Assembly: GCA_038025085.1 (NCBI GenBank)
Contig: CM076154.1
Location: 36,684,501 to 36,748,500, forward strand
Source of the DNA: Tetragonia tetragonoides
Lineage: Eukaryota; Streptophyta; Magnoliopsida; Caryophyllales; Aizoaceae
Length of the DNA stretch: 64,000 nucleotides
Direction of reading: 5' to 3'
Positions within the stretch are counted from its first letter, which is position 1; each line of letters opens with the position of its first letter. The notes under the pieces were generated by a model, which did no database searches, was not told where the DNA came from, and saw only the letters and a program-made list of their open reading frames with translations. Position numbers and translations under genes: made by a program. Of this stretch, positions 36,001-47,404 are shown one piece after another.

Positions 36001-36201
36001 TACCTAGTTAGTAAGAATTTTCCTAATGACTTGTCTAGAGCTCAAAAGGATAAGATAAAAGCTGAAGCTAAATATTACCTTTGGGATGAACCCTACTTAT
36101 GGAGATATTGTACTGATCAAATTGTAAGAAGATGTGTCCATCAATGTGATTTTCATTCTATCTTGAGTTTCTGTCATAATTATGAAAGTGGAGGACACTA
36201 A
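33055..36201 (+). CDS. pol: protease, reverse transcriptase, RNase H and start of integrase
   Basis: A 1048-codon open frame. It is in frame with the second gag segment, separated only by the TAG at 32995. The N-terminal ~170 residues are charged, linker-like sequence. The retropepsin core is LDLGASINVMP (about residues 202-212). RT spans about 490-740: WVSPIHVVPKK, RVCIDYRKLN, then FGLCNAPATFQ and the catalytic FMDD (686-689; Athila-type F in place of Y). RNase H follows with CDASDKAVGAVLG, TEKELFAIVF and YSDHAVLKYL. Integrase begins with the HHCC zinc region and stops at TAA 36199-36201 inside it. A 32-residue tandem duplication lies before RT at about 34148-34339. Confidence 0.93.
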   Translation: MSTLKDQTSGMVPSQSLTNPNASANAVMLRSGKQARTLEEKDSKIHDDEEELEVTPPVEKESEPKCKEKEESTKGVPSNSKLHSDHSPSPSKNEPEFKLFPPFPSRLAKSKKNELDNEILETFRKAEVNIPLLDAIKQVPRYAKFLKELCTSKRKLLGNEKVSVGENVSAIVQRKLPPKCTDPGTFTILCKIGGGIFEKAMLDLGASINVMPKSIYDSLNLGPLKQTGIIIQLADRSNGYPDGVIEDVLVKVNELVFPADFYILDMGDECDLKGSTLLLGRPFLKTARTKIDVHEGTLTMEFDGNVIKFNIFDAMRFPTNVNYLCSIDVTDYYAQKMFDLENEDELVIVLSRSLDSKITDSLCVPLHDNTFEMIKAMISLHSECRVLPKLELPISHTLHDNTFEMIKAMDSLHSEGRVLPKLELPISHTKMLPSLLQAPELELKPLPSHLKYVYLGDNNSLSVIVSSELTPLQEERLLRVLRDRKEAFGWALADIKGISPITCMHRIHLEDDAKPTREAQRRLNPPMMEVVKKEILKWLDAGVIYPISDSKWVSPIHVVPKKTGMTVVENKHGELIPTRISSGWRVCIDYRKLNTSTRKDHFPLPFIDQILERLAGRSHFCFFDGYSGYTQIAIAPEDQEKTTFTCPFGTFAFRRMPFGLCNAPATFQRCMMYIFSDFIEQIMEVFMDDFTVYGDSFDKCLHNLAFVLDRCVETNLILNFEKCHLMVKQGVVLGHIVSSKGLDVDKAKIEVISSLPYPTCVKDIRSFLGHAGFYRRFIKDFSKISSALCELLSKDAKFDFSDSCREAFNTLKESLTSAPIIKSPNWELPFEIMCDASDKAVGAVLGQREEKVSYVIYYASRSLDPAQCNYTTTEKELFAIVFSLEKFRSYLLGTKVIVYSDHAVLKYLFKKKESKPRLIRWILLLQEFDLEIRDKKGKENLVADHLSRIVPNEVGVPLSGLFPDEQLYSLSLEIPWYADVVNYLVSKNFPNDLSRAQKDKIKAEAKYYLWDEPYLWRYCTDQIVRRCVHQCDFHSILSFCHNYESGGH

Positions 36202-37260
36202 GGACCTAAGAGAACTGCTCATAAAGTGCTTGAATGTGGTTTCTTTTGGCCAACTCTATTTAAAGATGCTTATTTATTTTGTAAGAGTTGTGATAAATGC
36301 CAGAGAACAGGGAATTTAACTGGTAAGAATCAAATGCCCTTGCATAATATATATGTGTGTGAAATCTTTGATGTGTGGGGTATTGATTGTGGGTCCATTT
36401 CCTTCTTCTTATGGCAATCTATATATTCTTGTGGCTGTCGATTATGTATCTAAATGGGTTGAGGCTAAGGCCACTATAACTGATGATGCCAAAACTGTGG
36501 TTGATTTTATTAAGAGTTCTATCTTAAACAGATTTGGATTTCCAAGAGCTATCATTAGTGACAGAGGTACACACTTTTGTAACCGCACTTTAGGCGCTTT
36601 GTTGGCGAAATATCATGTTGTTCATAGAATAGGCACAGCTTACCACCCACAAACAAGTGGACAAGCTGAAGTAGCCAATAGGAAAATTAAGTCCATATTA
36701 GAGAAAATGGTTAATCCTAATAGGAAATATTGGAGTTTACGTTTGGATGATGCATTGTGGGCTTATAGGACAGCTTATAAAACACCTATTGGTATGTCTC
36801 CTTATCGTTTAGTTTTTGGGAAAGCTTGTCACTTACCAGTTGAGATTGAACATAAATCTTTTTGGGCGATAAAACAATGTAACTTTAATCTTGATGAGGC
36901 AGGTGAACAAAGAAAACTTGAGTTGCAGGAATTAGAGGAAATCAGGAGAGATGCATATGAGAATTCTGTACTTTACAAAGAGAAAAGAAAAGCTTATCAT
37001 GACAAACATCTTTCTAGGAAGAGTTTTAGTGTTGGTCAAAAAGTTTTGCTATTTAATTCTAGATTGAAACTTTTTCCAGGAAAACTACGTTCTAGATGGA
37101 TTGGACCTTTTGTAGTTACTAACGTTTATGCTCATGGTGCAGTTGAAATACAAAGTTTAGAAACAGAGAAATTTTCAAGGTAAATTGTCACAGGTTGAAG
37201 CCAAATTACGACGGTTTTCAAGCGCAAACAGTGGAAGAAATTAGTCTTAAAGAACCTTGA
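36202..37260 (+). pseudogene. Integrase, remainder, with frameshifts
   Basis: After the TAA at 36199 the same frame continues with HKVLECGFFWPTLF and CKSCDKCQRTGN (the HHCC cysteines), then shifts near 36385. The catalytic core and C-terminal part lie in 36353-37183: [21 protein letters not shown] (second Asp) and [14 protein letters not shown] (Glu). The C-terminal [19 protein letters not shown] and [19 protein letters not shown] region lead to a last frameshift near 37175, after which the ending ...RLKPNYDGF to EISLKEP is read. Integration activity is not expected. Confidence 0.88.
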
Positions 37261-38841
37261 GTTTAGAGGACGTCTAGCCAAAGACATTAAAGAAAGGCGC
37301 TGCTTGGGAGGCAACCCAGGGGAGTTTGTTCCTTTTACCTCTTTCTGTTATTTTATTTGGCGTGTTTTTACTTTCTTTGCATTTATATTTACATTGGGGA
37401 CAATGTAAATTATAAGTGTGGGGGGAGGATCATTTGTGTCTTTTATTTGTTTTCGTTTTGTACCGTGTTGTTTAAAAAAATTGAAAAAGAAAAAAAAAGA
37501 AGAGTTTTTCAAGCTTTACAGATTTATAACATGATTGAATTAGTTGACTTGCTACCTGTAATTAACTAGCATAGCAATAATCATTGGAATTGGAGTGACT
37601 TGTCTTGGTGGACACGATTAACATGTGAGATTTGAGCCTTTTGACTGACACATTCATATCAGTCTCATTATGTTCCTTCATGTGTGATATTCTTTCATGG
37701 ATTTGTTTCTCTAGAACTTGCATTGATTCTCTTTTGAGACCACATTGACACTTGCATGCATATGAAGATGATAAATGCATTCTTTTTTGTATAATGTGAG
37801 CTATATGAGCCAAAATAGCCTACCTTACGTTAATTTTTCCATTTGTTGAACCCCTTTGAGCTTTATTGGCCTTTTCAATTGTTATGAACCACGTTATAAG
37901 CCGATTTTATCCCAAACACATTTACCTACCTAGCCGTAGGAATAGTGGAGTATTTTAAATCACTAGCTTGTGTGGATGTTCAAGAAATAAGTGTGGGGGT
38001 GTTCAAATATGTAGTTGGCTATGATTGGAAGGAGATGAAACATATTGTCTTCCATATATTTATAACTTCCATTGTTACGTATGAAAAAAAAAAAAAAAAA
38101 AACACGAAATTCATAATGGATACTAGATGGAAATTGTGTTGCAAAGCACAAAGTACTAAAGTTAGTTAATTTTGTTCTTCCTGATGTTTGAGTAAAAAAA
38201 GAGAAATGGTTCTAGTGATGTACTTGTGGCAATGAGGATGAGCCAATATAAGGAAAATGTTCTCTCGAGGTGTTCATGTTACCTTGGAAGTAAAGGGTTG
38301 ATGTTGCAATGTTTGGAAGTAAGTTGGAATTGGGGATGAAGTTCTGAAATTATGTGACTTCCATATACATATTTGGTTTATGATTCATTGTTCCTCCACT
38401 AGTTTTTATGGATTTTGAGCTAAATTCCCAAATATTGTCCCACCTTGACGTTGAGCCTCATTACAACCCTTGAAAAGACCTTTTGATTTATATGATGCAT
38501 TGTGATCCCAGTGGTGGAGGATGAGAAGATATGCAAGCCTATGGTAGGGCACTTTCAGTGGAATGAATTGTTGAGTGAAACACATACCTTATGAAACACA
38601 TGAGGGCTAGAGTGTCATATTATTCCCTGTGAGAGTCCACCAAGTGAACTCGTTCTGATTTCCGCATGATATTTGCTTGCTAATTAATCATGGGTTTGTT
38701 TAAGAATTTTGGTTCATGATGTGTTATGAGTTTTGAAGAGTTTGAATACTCCCTTTGATTTTTCGACTTGGGTAGTTAGATTTTGATGAGTCAAAAGTGT
38801 GATTTTCCCGAGGACGGTCAAAGGCTAAGTGTGGGGGAATT
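37261..38841 (+). other. Non-coding region and polypurine tract of the Athila-like element
   Basis: No env-like frame is present. The motif AAGTGTGGGGG occurs three times, at about 37416, 37989 and 38827. The last, with GAATT after it, abuts the 3' LTR and is the polypurine tract that primes plus-strand synthesis. The other two may be extra tract-like copies. Confidence 0.75.
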
Positions 38842-40580
38842 TGATAAGTCATATTTTATATATATTTTCTCCCCTATATTTAGTCCTTCTAGTTTATATT
38901 TATACTTTTATTTACGTTTTTACTCATTTTTATTATTTGTCACTTTATTTTCTAGTTTTACTCTTTTATATATTTTTGGCTTATTTTTACTTATCTTTAT
39001 TTTTATAGAGTACAAGTGGACTAGAAGATGGAAAAGATATAATTCGGGTCCCATTCGCATTTCTGAACAGTTTTGACAGCGGATCGTATGTTCAGTATAA
39101 CTTATTGATACGGGCTCCGAAGTTAATGATTCAAAAGGCTACAGAAAGCCTAAACAAGACCTACAACTCTCTAGTTGTGAGGTTTTCCAGAATCAAACAT
39201 CTTCTTGGCCGACATTTAAGTCGAAGTCTATTGGTCACAATTACAGCCCATCAACAGTTTATGTGCTGAACAAGTTTAGGCTTGTATCTATATGGAAGGA
39301 GTCCAAGCTTAATTTATTATGAGACAAAGCGGAGTCAAAAAGTCAGTCCAAAAGCAAATTAGCCACATGCTTATGCAAGGGGAGATATACTGTATGTTAG
39401 TATAAGACCTTATAGTTTAGGCCCATTATTTACAGTGTTACGTGGGTTTTGGAAAACAAAGGGTTTCTGATAATAAAACCCCAGCAGGAGAGAAGATAGG
39501 AGAACCACGCTGGAGAATACGAAGGTAGAGAACGGCGGAACAGAGACACGATACACACAGCGAACCGAAGAAGACGGTATCTACTTCAGTTCAATGAGTT
39601 TCTCCATCCTTTTCTCTATGCTTTTAGTTAATATGAATAGTGAGTAGTTCTTTATACTCAATAGAATTTAGTTGAAGCCATGTAAAGACTATATCTTGAG
39701 ACAAATTACTTGTTGGTTTGATTGAATAATTGTTCTTGTTGAATGTTTATGGCTATTTGGGTTTATATATATATATTGAATTCAAATTTAAATTGGTTGA
39801 TTGCAAGCTTCTAATTTATATTTGGATTCTATCGCTAGTAGAATGCTTGTGTCCGTAATTCATAGGTTGTTTGACATAAATAGCGACTAATCAGTAGTGA
39901 GACGGTTAAGGTTTTGGATATAGGTTAGGGTAGCTATAATCTAAGTTAAATTAGACCCGCTAAGGTGCTCTAGTTGCTTAGGGTTAATGATGTTTTACTA
40001 GTTCTTAATGCTATCGATAGATTAAATCACTTAGGTCGTACCAAGGGATTGTCTAATTGGTTAGACTCAGTTTTAAGACGCTCCAAGATTGAGTAATTAA
40101 GGTAGAACGGGGAGTTACCTTCGTAAGGTTGACTTTACAGTTAACCCATTCAGTTGAACAATTATATGTGTCGATGATAGGTTGAATTTACATGGTGGAT
40201 ACTATTTTCTATTGAGTACCTTTTATTGATTGGTTGAGTTTATTTCTATAGACGCTAGTTGGTTGACGGTTTATTTAGTTTATTTAGCTTCTGTTATTAT
40301 ATATCGTTTCGTTTACTTTAGTTTTAGAATTCATATTTAGTTATTAGCTACTTTACCAACACTAAACCCCCCCTTGGTTACTATTTACTTATAGTTTAAG
40401 TTCTGTTAATTGTTTTAGTATTTGTTCTTTTTAGTTCTTTTATCTACTTAAGTTAGATTAATTAGGCGTGGATAACTGTTTTTGATTTACTTTTTCCGTG
40501 GGAACGAACTTGTACTCATCCTATACTAGATTTTAGGTTAAGTATTTGATTTATTTTTGTTGTGCTCAATGACCACATCA
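38842..40580 (+). repeat. 3' LTR of the Athila-like element
   Basis: Starts TGATAAG right after the polypurine tract and ends ACCACATCA before the GATTA target duplication. It differs from the 5' LTR by about 40 substitutions and a few single-base or dinucleotide indels. Confidence 0.95.
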
Positions 40581-42560
40581 GATTATAGCCTTCATTTTCG
40601 ACTTCCGGGGGCTCGGGTGTCATTTTTTCCCAAACTTTTCCGAGGGGTCTATCATGACCCTGTTGGACCACGGGAGGGTCATCCAGATCCCCGAACTTCG
40701 ATATTACTCATTCCTTCGGTGTTCCGGCCCTTACTTCGGTGTCCCATATAAACACCCTTACAAGCCTAACAGGGACCCGAAAAGGACTCGGGGGCCTCTT
40801 ATGTTCCCTAAGGGTGTTCCATGCGATGTGGTGCGAAAATATACACCTTCATTCCGGGGCCTCCCGGATAGCCCAAAAACGTGGATTATAACCTTTGATT
40901 TTCATCTTCTTGGGAACCTATTTCCGTTTTTGTCCAAACTTTTCCGGAGGGTCTATCGTTACGCTAGAGAACCTCCATTTAGGACGGTCATCCGGGGCAC
41001 CAACCTCCGATTTCACCTATGGGACATGGGACATGGACGCTGAGTCATGGGACATGGCGCTCACTAGATGTTTTTTGCCCAAACTTATCTGCAGGGTCTA
41101 TCATGGCCCTAGAGTACCCTTGGTACTCCGTGAGGGTCATTCAGATTCCCAACTTTGATATCATCAATACCTTTGGTGTTCTGACTCTTACACCAATGTC
41201 TCGTGAAACGCCCTTCCAGACCTATCAGGAACCAGATAAGCAACCTTGAGAGCCTCCCATGTCCCCTAGGAGTGTTCCGTGCGATGTGGTGCAAAAATAT
41301 TCACATTTGTTTTGGGGCCTCCTGGAAGCCCAAAAAAGTGGATTATAGCCTTCGTTTTCGGCTTCTCGGGGCCCAGGTGTCATTTTCGCCCAAACTTCTC
41401 CGGAGTGTCTATCATGACCCTAGAGGACCCTCGTTGCCCATAAAGGGGGTCATCCGGATCCCCGAACTTCGATTTCAACCATGCATTTAGTGTTCCAGCT
41501 CTTTCACCAGTGTCCCGTAAAACGCCTTTTCAAGCCTATCAAGGACCGTATAAGCGACCCCGAGGGCCTCCCATGTCCCTTAGGGGTGTCCCGTGCGATG
41601 TGGTGCAAAAATATCCAAATTCGTTATGGGGCCTCACACAAGCTCAAGCTCAAAAAACGTGGATTATAGCCTTCATTTTCGACTTCCAGGGCCCGGGTGA
41701 CATTTTTGCCCAAACTTTTTCGAGGGGTCTATCATGACCCTAGAGAACCGTCGGTGCCCCGGGGGCCGGGAGGGTCATCCGGATCCCCAAACTTCGATAT
41801 CACCCACACCTTCGGTGTTCCAGCCCTTATATTGGTGTCCCATAAAAACATCTGTACAAGCCTATTAGGGACCCAATAACGGACCCCGGGGGCCTCTTAC
41901 ATTCCCTAGGGTATCCTTTGCGATGTGGTGCAAAAATATAAACCTTTGTTTCGGGGCCACCCAGAAGCCTAAAACACGTGGATTATAGCCTTTGATTTTC
42001 TACTTCCTGGGGCTTGGTTTTTGTTTTTGCCCAAACTTATCTGGGGGATCTATCGTCACCCTAGAGGACCTCCGATCCCTCCGGACGCTTATTCGGATCC
42101 CCGAACTCAGTCTTTCCTTATAAAACACGGGACATGGGCGCTGGGACATGAGACATGGGCCACTCAGATTTTGTTTCGATAAATTTTTGATGTACTTAGT
42201 TCATTTCGACCCATTGTCTATTATGATTATAACTTTGGTAGAAGAGCTGTATAACAAAGTATTCTCAAGTTTGTTAATAAAAGACTAATTATAATCGTTT
42301 TTTAAGCACTCAGTCAAATATAGATCACAGTTTACAGTATGACTAATCATAATAAGTAGAACTATAATGCAACAAACAATGTCATTTAGGGGTAGATAAC
42401 TCTAACTTTTATAAAAGCACCACAAGCCAAAGAATGACTTTTTTTTTTTACAACAAAGTTAGAAGCAAGGCAACCCATTAAAAAACATTAAATTTTAAAA
42501 TAAAATAAAATAATGCAAAAAGAGCTGAAATATCCCGTGCATCACGGGCATGCATACTAG
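40581..42560 (+). mobile_element. Helitron-like element: rest of ~311-bp array, boundary and tail
   Basis: The array resumes exactly where the LTR element split it (GATTATAGCC...) and runs to about 42120. A GGGACATG-rich block occurs at 41021-41060 and again at 42126-42165, so two array pieces are joined here. The tail (ATTTTGTTTCGATAAATTTT onward) is shared with 54853-55267. It ends with the perfect hairpin CCCGTG-CAT-CACGGG (42534-42548), then CATGCATA and CTAG, followed by T. This is the 3' end structure of plant Helitrons, which transpose by rolling circle and end CTRR before T. No RepHel protein is encoded, so it is non-autonomous. The 5' end (TC after A) could not be fixed. Confidence 0.75.
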
Positions 42561-43132
42561 TTCTACTCTTATAACAATATAGTAATTATTTTAAAATAAC
42601 TATCACTTGAGTATGTAAGAAGGTAACATATACATGTTGCGTTACTACAACACTAGCAATCTTCTGGTGGACTATACAATGTACTATATCATTGCCTTGT
42701 GAATTAGACATTGTTGTCTTGTTACAAAAGATCTAGTGATGTGCTATATCATTTCCTTGTGAAAACAAGAAGGAAAGAGTAGTACCATATTCTAGTCATT
42801 TTACATTGATGTACTTCTCAAATTCTCATAAAACCACGACAGATGAACCTTCTGGCACATATGCAAACGCTGACACGCGCTTGCATTTTGAATGGTAAAC
42901 CATCTTCATCTTCAAATTTGGTAAAGTGCCCAACTTGAAGAAGAAAACAGATATAGGCACAACTGACCTCGACAACTCTAGCTTAGACGTGGTCAGAACT
43001 GCTGACATTGATCTACTTCACGAGTAGCTGAGATGAGACCTGCTAGGCATGTCATTCTTGAATTGATTTGCTAAAGTCACTCACGTGATTCAAATTCAAT
43101 CTACTCTCATTCTGAGAAGGCACAGTTGTTCT
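42561..43132. other. 3' flank of the armadillo-like gene
   Basis: AT-rich sequence between the Helitron-like end and the minus-strand gene, probably including its 3' UTR. The minus-strand frame at 42826-43008 shows no match. Confidence 0.4.
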
Positions 43133-46100
43133 TTATATGCCAAAGAGATCAAGTGACTCCAGTACTCTACGAGCTTGGATGTGCAAAGCTGTCATCCTTT
43201 CCTCCGGATCAAGAGTTGAGCCGAATTGACTAGCTGCCCATATCAAAGATGCAGATTTCTCACCCAAAAGTCGCCGTATGTCATCATGTACACTTGCCAT
43301 TGGCTGCATCTCTCTCCCATCTACATGGCCAATGAGTAACAGCAAGAATTCTCCACATTTCATCCTAATTACAGAAGAGGGGGCCTCAGTTAACATGAAA
43401 GAACTAGAGGCAAAAGGTTTCAGTGTTAAAACATCCGTTAAGGAGATACTAATATTGAAATCACCAGCAGCTTACACTTCATTATTTAAACTAGCATGTA
43501 AGTGCAAGATCTTTCATGTATAACTCAACTAAGATATTGTAAAACATCTAGTTAGGAGAATGCTAGCTGAAACACTTTAAGTCTACCATGAAGAAATGGA
43601 CTGGGATCAAATTGGAAGTTGGTTGGATAGGTAGAGAAAAGAAAAAGGTTATTTTACATCTTTCTGGGCAGGACAAAGCAGAGAATGGGTGGATGTTTTC
43701 TGTATGCTAGCCAGCTAGTCACAAAGAAGATGACTATTATAATCCCTACTCTTCGGTTAGATGCATCCACAGAAGAGGGGGCCTCAGTTAACATGAAAGA
43801 ACTAGAGACAAAAGGTTTCAGTGTTAAAACAACCGTTAAGGAGATACTAATATTGAAATCACCAGCAGCTTACACTTCATTATTTAAACTAGCATGTAAG
43901 TGCAAGATCTTTCATGTATAACTCAACTAAGATATTGTAAAACATCTAGTTAGGAGAATGCTAGCTGAAACACTTTAAGTCTACCATGAAGAAATGGACT
44001 GGGATCAAATCGGAAGTTGGTTGGATAGGTAGAGAAAAGAAAAAGGTTATTTTACATCTTTCTGGGCAGGACAAAGCAGAGAATGGGTGGATGTTTTCTG
44101 TATGCTAGCCAGCTAGTCACAAAGAAGATGACTATTATAATCCCTACTCTTCGGTTAGATGCATTCCCATAATTAGCCAAGTACAAAAAGCCTCATGCAT
44201 ATTTAACAAAGATATCATGGAGAAAAGCAAGCCAACATTAACTAACGAGCTAAAGAAGTGAATTCACCTTAGGTTTTCATCCACTTGTTTGTCTCTAATA
44301 ATAGCTGCAACTTCTTCAATGCCATTACAGGTTTCAAAATCCTGGAGAAAACTTACACGCATTAGATATTGATTTAGGCTAGAGCCACATAATTCAATTC
44401 TCAGAATAAACAGATGAATAAAGTAGGATAACTGAAGCACGGCCACCTCTTTATTCAATGCATAGAATGAATACCACACTGAATTGACAGGAGTAACAAT
44501 TAGAGAAACCAGAATAAGGGAAGAGCTAGTGCTACAAATTTCTAAGAGTTTCAGTATATGGTGGTGTAGCAAGATATGTACTTCGCTCTCAACAAAAAAG
44601 AATTATAAGATGGTACGCAGTTGGTAAAAAGTCATAGAAAAGTTAACAGATTGAAAGAGATATTGCGACTGCAAGATCTATACTCGGTCAGTATTGTCCA
44701 ATCGCAAAGTGATGGCAACTATTGGCTGAAATCAGTTAAGGTACCGCACCATTTGATTGGCGGTCGAATCCAACATCAAAGCAATCAAGGCATCCAAGCA
44801 GGCACCTTGCTCTAGCACTCCTCGACTTGAAAGTATGTTCATCAACACCTATATAAAGACAATAGTTAAAAACAATAAATTTCACAGTAGCAACTAATTC
44901 ATTCTCAAGTTTCTTTTACGACTTTGAAGCAGTTTAGCAACTGTTCCTTCCTGCGAAAGAAATTGCTTCAAATTCCATTTTGTAATCTCCCAAAATAATT
45001 ATCCACTTTCTTATTGTAGTAAGTTTTCATTCCTTCTCCCAAGGTTTTTTAAGACTCGGACCATTTCAAAAGCGACACAGTTGAAGACTCGTGAGAAGTG
45101 AGAACAGAAAATTTTGCTCAGTGATAACTTAAATCACAGGAAGAGGAAATAACACATGGTACTGCATTGAATCACTTCCATGGTACATTTTGAATGACAG
45201 AATAATGAAAACAAGGGAATGCTGATGCCGAACAACAGGAGCTATGAATCAAATAACGTCAACTGAAAGCCCCTAAGCATATTTCTCTGATTATAAGTGC
45301 ACTTAGATCTATCTTGTCAGTATAGGGTTTTAAGATCACACATTCAAATCAACCATCCTATGAGATTTCCCTTAAACAGGCAACCAGGCCAAAAGGTGGC
45401 AGCATACCCATCCCACTCCTTTCTTTTAACCCCTGTAATACTCCATCTCCGAATTTACTACTTTTTTTTCTTGTTCCTTTATATATGCATTGCATTGAAC
45501 TTTTGTTCGGAAAACCTCAAACCCATTCAATCAAATGCAACATACATGCCTATGTCCAGGAAATCATGTCATGGAACAAGGAACAAAAGAACTGATTTTT
45601 CAGCCAAAGAAAGGTGGAATGTCAAATGTCACTCATGCACAAAAGGGGAGAACCGGAAAAGTCAGGGGTATGGTACCGGAATCGCCTTGTGTTGGTGTGC
45701 GAAAATCGTACTCTGCCGGTGAATCAAGCAGCATCCTTCCAGAACCCGAAGTGCAAGTGCGACTTCAGTATCAGTTGAAGGGCTCGTCAACTTCATAGGC
45801 TCCACAGTGAATATATGATTAATGTTCGGAACTCTCTCTTCTTCCGTTTCTTTTAGTGAATGTTCAAACAGAACAGGAACCACTGGTCATACATATTTTA
45901 CCAGATCACCCAAATCAGTGAAAATGTGAGCATATTACTAACCTAGTTTCTAAACTGCAAATGAATGTACTCTAAATCAACTCAAACATCCATTGTGAAT
46001 ATCTCACAATTAAATATCTTCATATCTGAGTTGTGACAATACTGACTTAGTTCACTAGTACTACTAGTACACAAAATTCTTACAAGCACTCAAAAGCACA

Positions 46101-47113
46101 GAATCCAACTCAATCAATGTCAACATAATTGCACAAAGCTCACCATCAAATTCATGCGCAAATTCACTTCACTTATAGAAAATTTCGTAAAGCGTTTCGT
46201 AAAAGCATGAATAACAGCTTCATTCGATCACAACTTTCACATATTCAAACATGTGCAATCACTTTTCATCAGCAAACCTAAAACTATCTCCAAAATTCAA
46301 ATCTCCAAATTTCAAGCTAGTTTCCTTAACAATACAAATTCATCAAATCTAACATGTTTGTCCCAAGATAACCATCAATATCACGAAAAGATACTAATAT
46401 GACAATGACTGATATTTATCCTTGAACACACTCATGACTCATTCATATGCTAAACTTCTACAAAGAGCTGCAACACCATGATTTCATCTTCAATCACAAG
46501 CTTCACCAATCCAAACATGACATGACCTTAAATTGTCACCACAATCAATTTCCTGCAAGATTAAAATCAAACATTCCTCATAATTCACATCTCCAATTTT
46601 CAATTTAACAAAAAAAACTACAAATATCTCCAACCTATGCAAATTACCAGAAATTCATCAATTCTTCCAACATGATCATCAAAATGTCACCATCACATTC
46701 ATGAAATTAAATATACTCATATGATAATGACTAATGACATAACTGATTTAAGAAAGAGAGAGAGAGAAACCTTGAAGTTCAGGAATTGATTGAGTGACAC
46801 AAAAGAGTTGAATCGTTGAACGAGAATCAGCAACAGAGCGTAGAAATTTGAGGAGACAACGAAGGCCGCGAACACGAAGGAAAGAGAACTCAGCTCGAGC
46901 GTCTCTGAGACCTGATCGAAGAGCTAGGGTTACCTCGCCATACATTTTCCGTTGGTTCAGCGATCCAACTAGACCTTCAACCGCCGCCATCGCCGCCGAA
47001 CTCGGTGGCGACTCGTTCTGACTCGGTGGTTCTGAGTTTGGGATCGGTGGTCCGGTGACATTAGTTGGGGAGGACGACGGTGGTGGTGGTGGGTAAGCCT
47101 TCTTCAAATTCAT
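43133..47113 (-). CDS. Armadillo-like helical repeat protein
   Basis: Five exons on the minus strand join in frame: 47113-46771, 45882-45677, 44848-44750, 44341-44268 and 43364-43133, giving 317 aa. The first 41 residues are proline-rich (AYPPPPPSSSP). A second ATG starts MAAVEGLVGSLNQRKMYGE, and this may be the conserved start. Later blocks are LRCLLKFLRSVADSRS, VALALRVLEGCCLIHRQST, ACLDALIALMLDSTANQ, IEEVAAIIRDKQVDENLR and KCGEFLLLLIGHVDGRE, ending RVLESLDLFGI. Alternating hydrophobic helices suggest an ARM/HEAT fold. It may belong to the plant proteins annotated as Cdc14/SIN-component-like, but I hold that loosely. The exon 3 donor must be the unusual GTGCGG to keep phase. The last intron carries a 398-bp tandem duplication. 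Confidence 0.8.
43371..44166. repeat. Recent 398-bp tandem duplication in the last intron
   Basis: 43371-43768 and 43769-44166 are adjacent copies that differ at about three bases by eye, so the duplication is very young. It starts six bases from the exon 5 splice acceptor (minus strand) and fills most of the intron. The repeated ORF-like peptide in the plus strand is chance. Confidence 0.95.
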
Positions 47114-47404
47114 CTCTCTCTCTCGATTGATTGGAAAATCGCGGATTTTCGAAACGATGGCGTTGTGGTCTTTTTCGGCTCACAAATCAGTAAATCACAA
47201 CTTAATGAATCGTTAGCAAAACGCTGCGTTGGACTGGTAATAGTATATTATTAAGTTACAGAAAAATATTATATTTTAAAAAATTTCATAGATTGTAGAT
47301 ATTTAATTTAATTTCTAATTAAAAAATACACTGAAAAATAGAAAAAATATCCAAAAAAAAATAGAGATACTTTAAAAACGATTAGGAAAAATTATTAGAC
47401 CTCA
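47114..47404. other. Promoter region of the armadillo-like gene
   Basis: A short GC-richer 5' UTR next to the ATG, then AT-rich DNA up to the next repeat cluster. No ORF. Confidence 0.4.

Larger units (their letters stand above)
30216..40580 (+). mobile_element. Athila-like Ty3/gypsy LTR retrotransposon, complete but defective
   Basis: Two LTRs (30216-31953 and 38842-40580) of 1738 and 1739 bp begin TGATAAG and end CACATCA. The 5-bp target duplication GATTA flanks them at 30211-30215 and 40581-40585. Domain order is gag, protease, RT, RNase H, integrase, typical of gypsy elements. The primer site fits tRNA-Asp, and the RT box FMDD and the C-terminal [19 protein letters not shown] fit plant Athila-type elements. 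The LTRs differ at roughly 40 positions by eye (about 2.4%), suggesting an insertion under a few million years old. Reading frames are broken at four or five places, so this copy cannot move itself. No envelope-like ORF is present between integrase and the 3' LTR. Confidence 0.95.

Noticed and set aside
37261..38841. Envelope-like ORF of the Athila element
   Set aside because: The longest frames are under 100 codons and show no membrane or signal features typical of that ORF.
43278..43921. Two plus-strand ORFs sharing EGASVNMKELEAKGFSVKT-like peptides
   Set aside because: They are copies of the intronic 398-bp duplication read antisense to a well-supported gene.
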